A DNA stretch of 64,000 bases. Origin: Natronomonas gomsonensis. GTDB taxonomy: Archaea; Halobacteriota; Halobacteria; Halobacteriales; Haloarculaceae. The stretch's first letter is position 1. Every line of letters begins with the position of its first letter. The DNA is taken from NCBI RefSeq assembly GCF_013391635.1, contig NZ_JACAWU010000002.1:1550001-1614000 (forward strand), in the 5' to 3' direction. The position numbers were made by a program, and so were the translations under genes. The notes under the pieces were generated by a model. The model saw only the letters and a list, made by a program, of their open reading frames with translations, had not been told where the DNA came from and did no database searches. This document shows, piece after piece, positions 41,505 to 49,954 of the stretch.

Positions 41505-42158
41505 GTGAAGCGTGCGACTGCCCGTCAGGTGGCCGGCATCGCCGTCGTCTGTGTCGTCGCCGGCACCGCCGCCCTGACGGTCCCCCCAGAGCGGCTGTTC
41601 GTCCACGCCGAGTCCCTCGCCTCGCGACCCGTGATTCTCGGCATCGCGCTCCTCGTGCTGTATCTCGTTCGCCCGCTGTTGGCGTGGCCCATCAGCGCGC
41701 TGTCGATACTCCTCGGCTACCTCTACGGGCCGACGGCGATTCCGGTCGCCCTCGCCGGTGCGGTCGTGACGACGCTTCCCGCCTACGCGCTGGCGGGGTA
41801 TCTCGGCCACGACGCCGGCCTGCTGGCCCGCGTCGGCGACGCAGGGGGCGCTGTCCGGAAGACCGCCGGCGACCTCCGCGGCGTCATCGCGGTTCGACTC
41901 GCCCCGCTGCCGACCGACCCCGTCTCCTACGGCGCGGGACTGGCCGAGGTGCCGCTGCGTCCCTACATTCTGGGGACTGCCATCGGCGAAGCGCCGTGGG
42001 TCGTCGCCGCCGTCTTGCTCGGCGCCTCCGCCGGCGAGTTGACCGCCGCCGGAAGCGCCGCCGACCCGCTCGTCGTCGTCACCGCCGTCGCGCTTGCGGC
42101 ACTGCTCGTCCTTTCGGGGCCGGCCTACAGGCGCCTCTCGGACGGAACGGCGTTCTAG
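41505..42158 (+). CDS. TVP38/TMEM64 (SNARE-associated/DedA-like) membrane protein
   Basis: The 217-residue protein has about five spans and the family core: RPLLAWPISALSILLGYLYGPTAIPVALAGAVVTTLPAYALAGYLG, followed by VIAVRLAPLPTDPVSYGAGLAEVPLRPYILGTAIGEAPW. Members may move lipids or small solutes across the membrane. The GTG at 41505 is taken as start (KRATARQVAG follows); a TTG at 41478 is possible. Its stop overlaps the convergent zinc-finger gene by four bases. Confidence 0.85.
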   Translation: MKRATARQVAGIAVVCVVAGTAALTVPPERLFVHAESLASRPVILGIALLVLYLVRPLLAWPISALSILLGYLYGPTAIPVALAGAVVTTLPAYALAGYLGHDAGLLARVGDAGGAVRKTAGDLRGVIAVRLAPLPTDPVSYGAGLAEVPLRPYILGTAIGEAPWVVAAVLLGASAGELTAAGSAADPLVVVTAVALAALLVLSGPAYRRLSDGTAF

Positions 42159-42280
42159 AACGTGAAGGGGTCCGAACAGTCGACGACGACGCCGTGTTGC
42201 GGGCAGACGTACTTGCAGTGACGCTTGTACATCGGCGTCTCACACATCGGACACCGTCGACCGCTTCGGTCGCCGTCCAT
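42155..42280 (-). CDS. Small zinc-finger protein (41 aa)
   Basis: The short frame MDGDRSGRRCPMCETPMYKRHCKYVCPQHG ends VVVDCSDPFTF. It contains CPMC, two more cysteines in HCKYVC, a histidine and a final Cys, enough for one zinc finger. Tiny Cys-rich proteins of this kind are common and expressed in haloarchaea. It starts 48 bases before the ribonucleotide reductase stop on the same strand and overlaps the convergent gene by four bases. Confidence 0.7.
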   Translation of the reverse strand: MDGDRSGRRCPMCETPMYKRHCKYVCPQHGVVVDCSDPFTF

Positions 42281-42327
42281 ACGAAATCGGGGGGCGACGA
42301 CCTCAAAAAGGCTCCGTAGCGTCTACG

Positions 42328-45300
42328 TCAGCACTCCGACCAGCCACAGGACTCACACGTCTTACAGCCCTCGGAGTAGTACAGCGTCATACTGCTGCAC
42401 TCGGGGCACTCGGGGGATTCCCCGGCGTCGATGAGCGACTGCGTGTCGGAGGCGTCGTCGTTCGGCGAGGCCTTCGACTCCATCTCGGGGGCGGCACTCG
42501 CCGCACCGCCGTCGGTCTCGGGCGCTTCGCGCGGTTCTCGCTCGGCTTGCTCTTCGGCCTGCTGGGCCGTCTGGTCGAGCGTGGCCTGGTCGGGGTAGGC
42601 CTTGTCCACGTCGCCGTCGAGGTAGCGGCGCATCGCCGTCCCGATGGCGTCGGGGATGGAGTTAATCTGCTCGCCTTTGTCCCAGGCGACCTTCGGCGAC
42701 CGGATGCCCTGCAGTTCGTCGGCGATCTCTTCGGGGTCGACACCCGAGCGCAGCGCCGTCGAAATGGTCTTCGCCAGCGCCTCGGTGAAAGAGGCGGTGA
42801 AGCCGCCGGAGTTGCCGATGTTGGCGAACAACTCGAAGGGCCGCTCCTGGGCGGGGTCCTCGTTGATGTTGACGTACAGTTTGCCGTAGCCGGTGTCGAT
42901 GCGCTGGGTGACGCCGTGGAGTACGTCGGGGCGGGGCTGTTTCTCTCCGAACTCGCCCGACTCGATGTCGAGCAGCGACTCCACGTCGGACTCGAGTGCC
43001 GCACGGACCTCTTCGTTGTCGAGGAAGCCCTCGATGCCGCCGAACAGTTCCTCGATGTTCTCGACGATGGCCGCGGCGGCCTCGTCTTCGTTCAAGTCGG
43101 AGAACTCGGCGTTCTTCGCACGGGTCGTCAACACCTGCTTCGAGCGGGTGCCGTCGCGGTAGTAGGTGACGCCCTTCCCGCCGTGTTCGTAGATGTACTC
43201 GAACACTTCCTTCGCGTCCTCGACCGTGGAGTCGTTGGGCGCGTTGACCGTCTTCGAGATGGCCGAGTCGACGCCCTTCTGACAGGCGACCTGCACGCCG
43301 GCGTGTTCCTTCGCCGAAAGGGCGCCGGTCGTCACGAACAGTTCGCCGACCGCGTCGGGAACCGTCGAGAGCCCGTCGACGCCGTCGAAGGCGTTGTTCG
43401 CCATCTGCTCTTGGGCCTCCTGCTTGACGGCGTCGACGTCGATGTCGTTCTCCTCCAGCACGCGGAGGAAGTAGTCGTCGAACTCCACGAGCATCTCGTC
43501 GCCCTGGACGTCGTCGGAGACGTTCTTGTAGAAGGCGACGTTGTAAATCGGCTCACAGCCACCGGTCGTGTTGCCGATCATCGACGTCGTGCCGGTCGGC
43601 GCGATGGTCGTCGTGTTGTGGTTGCGGATGGCGAAACCGTCTTCCCACTCGTCGGCGTCGAGACCGGTCTGTTTCTCGAACCACTCTCGGTACTCCGTGG
43701 GGTTGGCGTACTTGGAGTTGTCCCACTCGTCGAAGGCGCCGCGCTGTTCGGCCAGTTCGTGGGAGGCCCACTTCGAACCGTGGTTGATGTGGGTCATCAA
43801 CTGGCGGGCGACCTCGTTGCCCTCCTCGCTCCCGTAGCGGATGCCGAGTTGGATGTACAACTGCGCCAGCCCCATGATGCCGAGACCGATTTTCCGCATC
43901 TCCCGTACCTTCTCCTCGATTTTCGGCACCGGGAAGTCCGACATCGTGACGACGTTCTCGAGGAACCGCGTCCCGAGTTCGATGCGTCGGTCGAACTCCT
44001 CGAAGTCGATAGATTCCTCGAGGAACGCCTCGACGGCAGCCTCGGTCGAGTCGTACTCGTCGGCGTGTTCGGCGTGCCAGACGCGCCAGTCCGGCGTTTC
44101 GAGGTCCGCCAGCGTCGAGAGGTTGATGTGACCGAGGTTACAGGCCTCGTACTCCTCCAGGGGCTGTTCGCCACAGGGGTTCGTCGCGAGGATGCGGTGG
44201 TCGGGGTGTTTCTCCACGTCGAAGGAGTGCTGTTTGTTCACCCGTTCGAGGTAGATGACGCCCGGTTCGCCGTTCTCGTGGGCACCCTCGACGATGTGGT
44301 TCCACAGTTTCTCGGCGGGGACCGACAGCACCTCGCCGACCTCGACGTGTTCGCCCAGACCGAACATGTCGTACAGTTCCTTCGTCTCGGGAGTGGCGAC
44401 GTGGGGTTCGCCGGTTCGGGGGTTCGTGAACGTGAACTCCTCGCCGTTTTTCACACACTCCATGAAATCGTCGGTGATGCCGACGGAGATGTTGAAGTTC
44501 GAGAGGTGGCCTTCGACGGCGTTGCGGAGGTGTTTGGGGACGCGGCCCTCGTCGTCGATGAGTTCGCGGGCCTCTTCGAGCGCTTCGGCGAAGGAGTTGT
44601 GCGTGAAGTCGTCGGGGTCGTTGAGTCGAAGCGTCTCGGCGAGGGAGACGTCCTTGTTCTTCGCGTGGAGGAACTGAATCACGTCGGGGTGTGAGACGCG
44701 CATGACGCCCATCTGGGCGCCTCGGCGGGCACCACCCTGCGCGATGGTCTCACACATCTGGTCGTACGTTCGCATGAACGTAATCGGGCCGCTGGCGATG
44801 CCACCGGTGGAGCCGACGGCGTCGCCGTATGGGCGGAGCCGCCAGAAGGCGTACCCCATGCCACCGCCGCTCTGGAACACCTGTGCGGCCTCCTTTGCGG
44901 TCTGGTGGATGTCGTCGATGTCGTCCTCCGGAGAGTCGACGAAACACGCCGAGAGCTGCTGGAGTTCGTCGCCGGCGTTCATCAGCGTCGGCGAGTTCGG
45001 CATGAAGGAAAGCATCTCCATGGCCTCCTGGAACTCGTCGGCTTTCTCCTCGACGTGGCTCCGGATGTCCTCGGGGAGTTCGGGGACCAGCGTCTCGTAG
45101 GCGAACTTGTTGACGTTGTAGATTGAGAGCTCCGTCTCGACTTCGTCACCGACCGAAACGCCCTTGCCGAACACTTCCTCCGCGAGTTCGTCGCGGCGTG
45201 GATGGTCGGGTTTGAGTTGCTCCGGCGTGACCGTCACGTCGACATCGCGTTTCTCGGCCTCGAAGACGGCCTCGGCGAGGGCGATGTTCTTGCCGACCCG

Positions 45301-45474
45301 CTCGAAGAGGTCCTCCTGCTGTTCGACGGGGTCGCCGTTGGCGTCCTTCCGGAGATAGCGCGCCGGCAGGATGTTGTGATAGGCGTTGCCGGTGAGGCGC
45401 TCCTCGAGCGTGTCGCCTTCGGTTCGCTTCACCGGAAGCGTCAGTTCGTCCGCGGAGAGGTCCGCCCCGGACAT
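42328..45474 (-). CDS. nrdJ: Adenosylcobalamin-dependent (class II) ribonucleoside-diphosphate reductase
   Basis: The 1048-residue enzyme has the class II layout: LSACFVDSPEDD and the catalytic NPCGEQPLEEYEACNLGHINL, ETPDWRVW, then TTIAPTGTTSMIGNTTGGCEPIYNVAFYKNV, and a C-terminal TSCPD domain (GKLYVNINEDPAQERPFELF). It ends in a Cys-rich zinc ribbon (SPECPEC, CKTCESCGWSEC). It makes deoxynucleotides without oxygen, using vitamin B12. The ATG at 45474 is chosen; GTG one codon upstream is possible. An unusually long untranslated gap (571 bases) with hairpins lies upstream. Confidence 0.94.
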   Translation of the reverse strand: MSGADLSADELTLPVKRTEGDTLEERLTGNAYHNILPARYLRKDANGDPVEQQEDLFERVGKNIALAEAVFEAEKRDVDVTVTPEQLKPDHPRRDELAEEVFGKGVSVGDEVETELSIYNVNKFAYETLVPELPEDIRSHVEEKADEFQEAMEMLSFMPNSPTLMNAGDELQQLSACFVDSPEDDIDDIHQTAKEAAQVFQSGGGMGYAFWRLRPYGDAVGSTGGIASGPITFMRTYDQMCETIAQGGARRGAQMGVMRVSHPDVIQFLHAKNKDVSLAETLRLNDPDDFTHNSFAEALEEARELIDDEGRVPKHLRNAVEGHLSNFNISVGITDDFMECVKNGEEFTFTNPRTGEPHVATPETKELYDMFGLGEHVEVGEVLSVPAEKLWNHIVEGAHENGEPGVIYLERVNKQHSFDVEKHPDHRILATNPCGEQPLEEYEACNLGHINLSTLADLETPDWRVWHAEHADEYDSTEAAVEAFLEESIDFEEFDRRIELGTRFLENVVTMSDFPVPKIEEKVREMRKIGLGIMGLAQLYIQLGIRYGSEEGNEVARQLMTHINHGSKWASHELAEQRGAFDEWDNSKYANPTEYREWFEKQTGLDADEWEDGFAIRNHNTTTIAPTGTTSMIGNTTGGCEPIYNVAFYKNVSDDVQGDEMLVEFDDYFLRVLEENDIDVDAVKQEAQEQMANNAFDGVDGLSTVPDAVGELFVTTGALSAKEHAGVQVACQKGVDSAISKTVNAPNDSTVEDAKEVFEYIYEHGGKGVTYYRDGTRSKQVLTTRAKNAEFSDLNEDEAAAAIVENIEELFGGIEGFLDNEEVRAALESDVESLLDIESGEFGEKQPRPDVLHGVTQRIDTGYGKLYVNINEDPAQERPFELFANIGNSGGFTASFTEALAKTISTALRSGVDPEEIADELQGIRSPKVAWDKGEQINSIPDAIGTAMRRYLDGDVDKAYPDQATLDQTAQQAEEQAEREPREAPETDGGAASAAPEMESKASPNDDASDTQSLIDAGESPECPECSSMTLYYSEGCKTCESCGWSEC

Positions 45475-46045
45475 CACTCGGCCCCCCGTGTGAAAGTAGT
45501 CGGTTCCCCTACAGTTCCGTCAGCAGCGAGATGGGTGGTGCAAATCGTCATGGTAGCGTGTTCGTGCTCGAATGCCATATGACCCGCGGCATTCGACGGG
45601 TATTCGTGTCGACGCTTCGACATTGGGATAGAGGCACGTGTTGGTTTTCGGAATCAGCAGTTGCGCGTGCCTGTGCGCGTACGACAAGTTGCATTCGGGG
45701 CAACTCTCATAAGGGTTGATAGACCACGGTGAAAGTGAAGTTAGCCCAACCAAAACCGACAGACGAAACCGTAGTTTCCATTGGAAATAATCGGGGGTTT
45801 TCCCCGGCGCTCAACGTCAGCAAAAAGCCGGTAAGTGCTCGCCGAAGCGGAGAAGGTTTCCGGGGACTGTTCGAGGTGCATCCATCCGCCAGCTACTGCA
45901 CCACCCACACGTACAATAATTCTGTCACATACATTTGACAGTGTGTCGGTGGCTCGTGGAACCCCGAAATCGGGGGACAACTCACAGTGTGTGCTGTTTC
46001 TCTTCGATACGTTCCGCGGGGTCGAGACGGTAAAGCACCGTACCG
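45475..46045. other. 571-base intergenic region between trpG and nrdJ
   Basis: No convincing gene is present; short frames here lack coding composition. Besides the hairpin cluster at 45568-45705 it contains TTTCCATTGGAAA, an AT-rich stretch near 45915-45935, an inverted repeat CTGTCA-N8-TGACAG near 45923-45942, and a CCCCG-AAAT-CGGGG hairpin at 45962-45975 that could be the trp operon terminator. Confidence 0.7.
45568..45705 (-). promoter_or_regulatory. Candidate structured 5-prime leader of nrdJ
   Basis: Four stems occur within 138 bases on the nrdJ strand: 45687-45705 (AGTTGC/GCAACT), 45633-45638 with 45666-45671 (GGCACG/CGTGCC), 45607-45622 (TGTCGA/TCGACA) and 45568-45596 (a nine-pair stem, TCGAATGCC/GGCATTCGA). 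A TATA-like CTTATGAG lies just upstream near 45706-45714, which would put them in an mRNA leader of about 200 bases. No known riboswitch consensus is recognised. Confidence 0.4.
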
Positions 46046-46630
46046 TCAGACATCCGCGAGGAAGTTCGCGATGACGTCGTGACCGGCCGCAGTCAACACC
46101 GACTCGGGGTGGAACTGGACGCACTCGATGGGGTGTTCGCGGTGGCGGACACCCATCACCAACTCCTCCCCGTCGTGGTCGGTCGTGGCCGTCACGTCGA
46201 AACACGCCGGCACCTCGAGGGCGACGAGCGAGTGGTATCGGCCGCCCTGGAAACCGTCTTCGAGTCCCGCGTACACCCCCTCGCCGTCGTGGTCGACGGG
46301 GAACGCCTTGCCGTGTATGGGCTCCGGCGCCCGACCGACCGACCCGCCGTACTCGTAGACGGCCGCTTCGAGACCGAGACAGACGCCGAGCGTCGGCACC
46401 TCGGGACTCACCTCCCGGAGCACCTCCAGTGTCACGCCCACGTCCCGGTCGTTCTTCGGATGTCCCGGCCCCGGCGAGATGATAATCGCGTCGGGGTCGA
46501 CCGCGCGGACCTCCTCCAGAGACGCCGTGTTCCGCAACACTTCGACTTCGGTGTCCTCGTGTTGGCTGACGTACTCCACGAGGTTGTAGGTGAACGAATC
46601 GAAGTTGTCGATAAAGAGAACGCGCGTCAT
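46046..46630 (-). CDS. trpG: Anthranilate synthase component II (glutamine amidotransferase)
   Basis: A 194-residue class I amidotransferase begins VLFIDNFDSFTYNLVEYV, with ISPGPGHPKNDRD, the nucleophile in TLGVCLGLEA and the catalytic His-Glu in VQFHPESVLT. It supplies ammonia from glutamine to TrpE. The usual GVCLGHQ is changed to GVCLGLE; the triad Cys-His-Glu is intact, so activity is expected. Its start overlaps the trpE stop by four bases. It ends the trpD-F-E-G operon. Confidence 0.92.
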   Translation of the reverse strand: MTRVLFIDNFDSFTYNLVEYVSQHEDTEVEVLRNTASLEEVRAVDPDAIIISPGPGHPKNDRDVGVTLEVLREVSPEVPTLGVCLGLEAAVYEYGGSVGRAPEPIHGKAFPVDHDGEGVYAGLEDGFQGGRYHSLVALEVPACFDVTATTDHDGEELVMGVRHREHPIECVQFHPESVLTAAGHDVIANFLADV

Positions 46631-48204
46631 CGCCGAACCTCCTCGGGGGCGACCTCGATGCGCTCTAAGGCGGCCAGGACGCCGTCCATCTTCTTTTCGG
46701 TCTCCTCGTACTCGCTTTCGGGGTCCGAATCGGCGACGATGCCCGCGCCCGCCTGCACCGTGATTCGGTCCGACCCACCCTCACCGACGCCGGCTTCCAC
46801 CGTCGCCGTCCGAATGACGATGGCGAAGTCCGCATCGCCGGTCCAGGAGTAATACCCCACACCGCCGCCGTAGACGCCGCGTGGCTTCCGTTCGAGGTCG
46901 TCGATTATCTCCATCGCCCGTATCTTCGGTGCCCCCGAGAGTGTTCCGGCCGGGAACGCCGCCCGCGTCGCGTCGAAGGCGTCGCAGTCCTCGGCGAGCG
47001 TCCCCGTCACCGTCGACTCGATGTGCTGGACGTGGCTGTACTTCAGGACGTTCATGAACTCCTCGACGCGAACGCTGCCGGCCTCACCAACCCGGCGGAC
47101 GTCGTTTCGCGCGAGGTCGACGAGCATCGTGTGTTCGGCCCGCTCCTTGTCGTCGGCGAGCATCTCGCCGGCCAACCGTCGGTCCTCGACCGGACTGGTC
47201 CCCCGGGCGCACGTCCCCGCGATGGGGTTGCTCATCACCTCACAACCCCGGACGGACACCAGCGTTTCGGGAGATGCACCAACGACCGCGAGGTCGTCGT
47301 AATCGAGGACGTACATGTACGGCGAGGGGTTGATTTCTCGGAGCGCCTCGTACAGCCCCAGTGGGTCGATTTCACCGTCGAGTTCCCGCGTTCGAGAGAT
47401 GACGCCCTGATAGATGTCGCCGTCCAGGACGTGCTCTTTGGCCGTCCGGACCGCGGCCTCGTAGTCGGCTTTCGGTCCGGCACGCTCGGCGACGGGTCGG
47501 TAACCACCCGTCGTCAACTCGTCGGCGTCGGCGAGCAGCGACTCGACGCGGTCGACCTCCTCCCGAAGTCGGTCGTACACCGCCCCGGGGTCGTCGCCCT
47601 CACGAACCACGGGAGTGAACACCAATTCGACGGTTCCGGCGGCGTCGTCGAAGACGACCGTCTTCGTGGTGAGGACGAACTGCGCGTCGGGGAACCGCGA
47701 ATCGGGTCGGTCGATGCCGACCTCGTCCAACCAGAGGTCGTACACCGCGTCGTAGGCGAGAAAGCCAACGAGGCCGCCCTGTAACTGCTGTCGTTCGGTG
47801 TCGGGGAAGTTCCGCAACGGAACGTCGGGCAGGGATTCACGGAGTTTGGCAACCGTATCGCCGCCGTTGGGGTCGAGCAGTCCCTCGTAACGGTCGTCCA
47901 TCACGTCGACCGAGGCCTCACCGTCGACAGTGACGACCGCGGCGGGGTCGTAGCCGACGAAAGAGTACCGGGCGTGGCGGTCGGCGCCGTGTCCCGCCGT
48001 GAACGCGCCGTCGGGGTCGCTGGAGGCGACCTTCTCGGCGCTCTCCAGGAGGAACGCGTGGTCGGCGCCGTCGGCGTCGGTCGTCCGGCCCGTCAGCGCC
48101 GCGTAGGCCACGAGCGGTTCCGGCGTCACGTCGAGTTCCTCCACCGCCCTGACGACGACCGGCCCCTCCTCTGCGAGCGCCACGAACTCGTCTTTCGAAA
48201 TCAC
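46627..48204 (-). CDS. trpE: Anthranilate synthase component I
   Basis: The 525-residue chorismate-using enzyme shows the family motifs SPYMYVLDYDDLAVVGASPETLV, IAGTCARGTSPVEDRRLAGEML, the AEHTMLVDLARNDVRRV helix, AAFPAGTLSGAPKIRAMEIIDDLE and YGGGVGYYSWTGDADFAIVIRT. It converts chorismate and ammonia to anthranilate. Four-base overlaps link it to trpF upstream and trpG downstream, indicating one transcript and coupled translation. Confidence 0.94.
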   Translation of the reverse strand: MISKDEFVALAEEGPVVVRAVEELDVTPEPLVAYAALTGRTTDADGADHAFLLESAEKVASSDPDGAFTAGHGADRHARYSFVGYDPAAVVTVDGEASVDVMDDRYEGLLDPNGGDTVAKLRESLPDVPLRNFPDTERQQLQGGLVGFLAYDAVYDLWLDEVGIDRPDSRFPDAQFVLTTKTVVFDDAAGTVELVFTPVVREGDDPGAVYDRLREEVDRVESLLADADELTTGGYRPVAERAGPKADYEAAVRTAKEHVLDGDIYQGVISRTRELDGEIDPLGLYEALREINPSPYMYVLDYDDLAVVGASPETLVSVRGCEVMSNPIAGTCARGTSPVEDRRLAGEMLADDKERAEHTMLVDLARNDVRRVGEAGSVRVEEFMNVLKYSHVQHIESTVTGTLAEDCDAFDATRAAFPAGTLSGAPKIRAMEIIDDLERKPRGVYGGGVGYYSWTGDADFAIVIRTATVEAGVGEGGSDRITVQAGAGIVADSDPESEYEETEKKMDGVLAALERIEVAPEEVRR

Positions 48205-48827
48205 GGTCGCCCCCCTGCGGCTCGAACGAACGCCGAAACCGCGGCGGCGTCCTTCCGTCCCGGGTCACCCTCGACGCCGCTTGCGACATCGACGCCGAAC
48301 GGGCGGACGGTTTCGACCGCCTCGGCGACGTTGTCGGCCGTCAACCCACCCGCCAACACGACCGGCGACTCCAGCGTCTCGACGAGTTCTCGCGTCCGTT
48401 CCCAGTCGTGGGTCTCTCCGGTCCCACCTGCGCCGTCGCTGTCGAGGGAATCGACCAACAGTGCGTCGGCGACGGTGTCGTAGGCAGGGGCCGATTCGGG
48501 GGAGACGGCCTTCACGACATCGCCGTGGATTTTCGCCGAGAGAAAGGCGAGGTCGCCGGGCGTCAGTTCGCCGTGAACCTGCACCACGTCGGGTTGGACG
48601 CGAGACGCGAGTTCGACGGTTTCCTCCGGCGTTTCGGGCATCGTCACGAGCACCGTCGTCACGAACGGCGGTGCGGCCCGAGCCAACTCGACGGCTCGTT
48701 TGGCCGAAATCTCACGCGGCGTGTCGACCGACACGTCGACGATGAAGCCGACGGCGTCTGCTCCGGCCTCGACCACCGCATCGAGGTCCTCGTGGGTCGT
48801 CGTCCCGCAGACTTTCACACGCGTCAT
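48201..48827 (-). CDS. trpF: Phosphoribosylanthranilate isomerase
   Basis: This 208-residue TIM barrel starts TRVKVCGTTTHEDLDAVVEAGADAVGF with the catalytic Cys in KVCG, then VVQVHGELTPGDLAF and the phosphate-binding C-terminal LAGGLTADNVAEAV and GVDVASGVEGDPG with the catalytic Asp. It isomerises N-(5-phosphoribosyl)anthranilate in tryptophan synthesis. The ATG at 48827 overlaps the stop of trpD by four bases. The long open frame upstream is only the trpD shadow. Confidence 0.93.
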   Translation of the reverse strand: MTRVKVCGTTTHEDLDAVVEAGADAVGFIVDVSVDTPREISAKRAVELARAAPPFVTTVLVTMPETPEETVELASRVQPDVVQVHGELTPGDLAFLSAKIHGDVVKAVSPESAPAYDTVADALLVDSLDSDGAGGTGETHDWERTRELVETLESPVVLAGGLTADNVAEAVETVRPFGVDVASGVEGDPGRKDAAAVSAFVRAAGGRP

Positions 48828-49825
48828 GGCTCGAACTCCCGCAACGAGTCGAGCTGGGCGGCAGCGGCCCCGGAATCGATTGACTCGCGTGCGGCGTCGA
48901 CGCCCGCCTCGAGGCTGTCGGCCTCTCCGGAGACGTAGATGGCAGCCCCAGCGTTCGCGAGGATGATGTCGCGTTTCGCGCCATCGACCTCGCCTTCGAG
49001 GATGCCGCGCATGTCCGCAGCGTTCTCGGTCGGTGAGCCACCGCCGACCGCCGAGAGGTCGTAGGTACCGACACCGAGGTCGTCGGGCGTGACCGTGTAC
49101 TCCGTCACGTCGCCGCCGTCGACTTCGGCGACGGTCGACTGCCCGTGGACGCCGATTTCGTCGAGGCCGGCGCCGTGGACGACGAGCGCGCGCTCGACGG
49201 CCATCTGGGAGAGCGCATCGGCCAACACGGGGACGAGCGCCTCGTCGTAGACGCCAACGACCTGTGCGTCCGCACCGGCCGGGTTCGTCAGCGGCCCGAG
49301 AACGTTGAATATCGTCCGCATTCCGAGTTCCTTCCGGGGGCCGATGACCGCCTTCATCGCCGGGTGGAACACGGGGGCGAGCATGAACCCCATCCCGGTC
49401 TCCTCGATGCACTGCTCGACGGCCGGCGGTTCGGCGTCGATGGTGACGCCGATCTCCTCCAGTACGTCCGCGCTTCCCGACGACGACGACACCGAGTAGT
49501 TGCCGTGTTTCGCGACGGGGACGCCGGCACCCGCGACGACGAAGGAACTGGTCGTCGAGACGTTGATGGTGTCGTGGCCGTCGCCACCCGTTCCACACGT
49601 GTCGACGAGCGGTTCGCGGTCGGGGTCGATGCGTCGGGCCGCATCTCGCATTCCCTGTGCGAACCCGGCGATTTCCGCTTCCGTCTCCCCTTTCGAGCGC
49701 AGGGCCGCCAACAGCGCACCGATCTGTGCCTCCGTCGCCTCCTCGAAGACCGTCGCCGCAGCGTCCCGCGCCGCCGCCATCGAGAGGTCTTCACCGTCAG
49801 TGACTCGTCGAATATGTTCTTTCAT
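48824..49825 (-). CDS. trpD: Anthranilate phosphoribosyltransferase
   Basis: The 333-residue enzyme has VDTCGTGGDGHDTINVST, the PRPP loop KHGNYSVSSSSGSADVLE, GFMLAPVFHPAMKAVIGPRKELGMRTIFNVLGPLTNPAGA and VVHGAGLDEI. It transfers phosphoribose to anthranilate. The ATG at 49825 (MKEHIRRVTDGE) was chosen over a TTG four codons earlier. It is the first gene of the operon and its promoter carries a TGTACA-type inverted repeat. Confidence 0.94.
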   Translation of the reverse strand: MKEHIRRVTDGEDLSMAAARDAAATVFEEATEAQIGALLAALRSKGETEAEIAGFAQGMRDAARRIDPDREPLVDTCGTGGDGHDTINVSTTSSFVVAGAGVPVAKHGNYSVSSSSGSADVLEEIGVTIDAEPPAVEQCIEETGMGFMLAPVFHPAMKAVIGPRKELGMRTIFNVLGPLTNPAGADAQVVGVYDEALVPVLADALSQMAVERALVVHGAGLDEIGVHGQSTVAEVDGGDVTEYTVTPDDLGVGTYDLSAVGGGSPTENAADMRGILEGEVDGAKRDIILANAGAAIYVSGEADSLEAGVDAARESIDSGAAAAQLDSLREFEP

Positions 49826-49857
49826 TGTGGGCACCAATGTTCAGTTTTGAGTTATAA

Positions 49858-49883
49858 TGTACAAATCAGTACACCAGTATAAG
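49858..49883 (-). promoter_or_regulatory. trp operon promoter with TGTAC inverted repeat
   Basis: The minus strand has a TATA-like CTTATACTGG (49874-49883), followed by TGTACTGATTTGTACA (49858-49873), whose arms TGTAC and GTACA are inverted. The transcript start would fall at or just after the repeat, about 30 bases before the trpD ATG. The TrpY repressor of Methanothermobacter reads TRP boxes with the core TGTACA, so this is a good operator candidate. Confidence 0.5.
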
Positions 49884-49954
49884 GCTGTCGCTACAGCGGG
49901 CGCTCGTCGGTCGAAAACGGTGAAAATCGAATCCGAGAATCCGAGCGCGAGAGC

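Noticed and set aside
42547-44694. 715-codon plus-strand frame
   Set aside because: It is the antisense shadow of the ribonucleotide reductase gene and shows no domain.
45520-45753. 77-codon minus-strand frame with CPEC near the N terminus
   Set aside because: The composition is not haloarchaeal-acidic, there is no supporting context, and it covers the hairpin region upstream of nrdJ. A real zinc protein cannot be fully excluded.
45729-45938. 69-codon plus-strand frame in the intergenic region
   Set aside because: It is basic, Ser/Lys-rich and opposes the direction of both neighbours; no motif.
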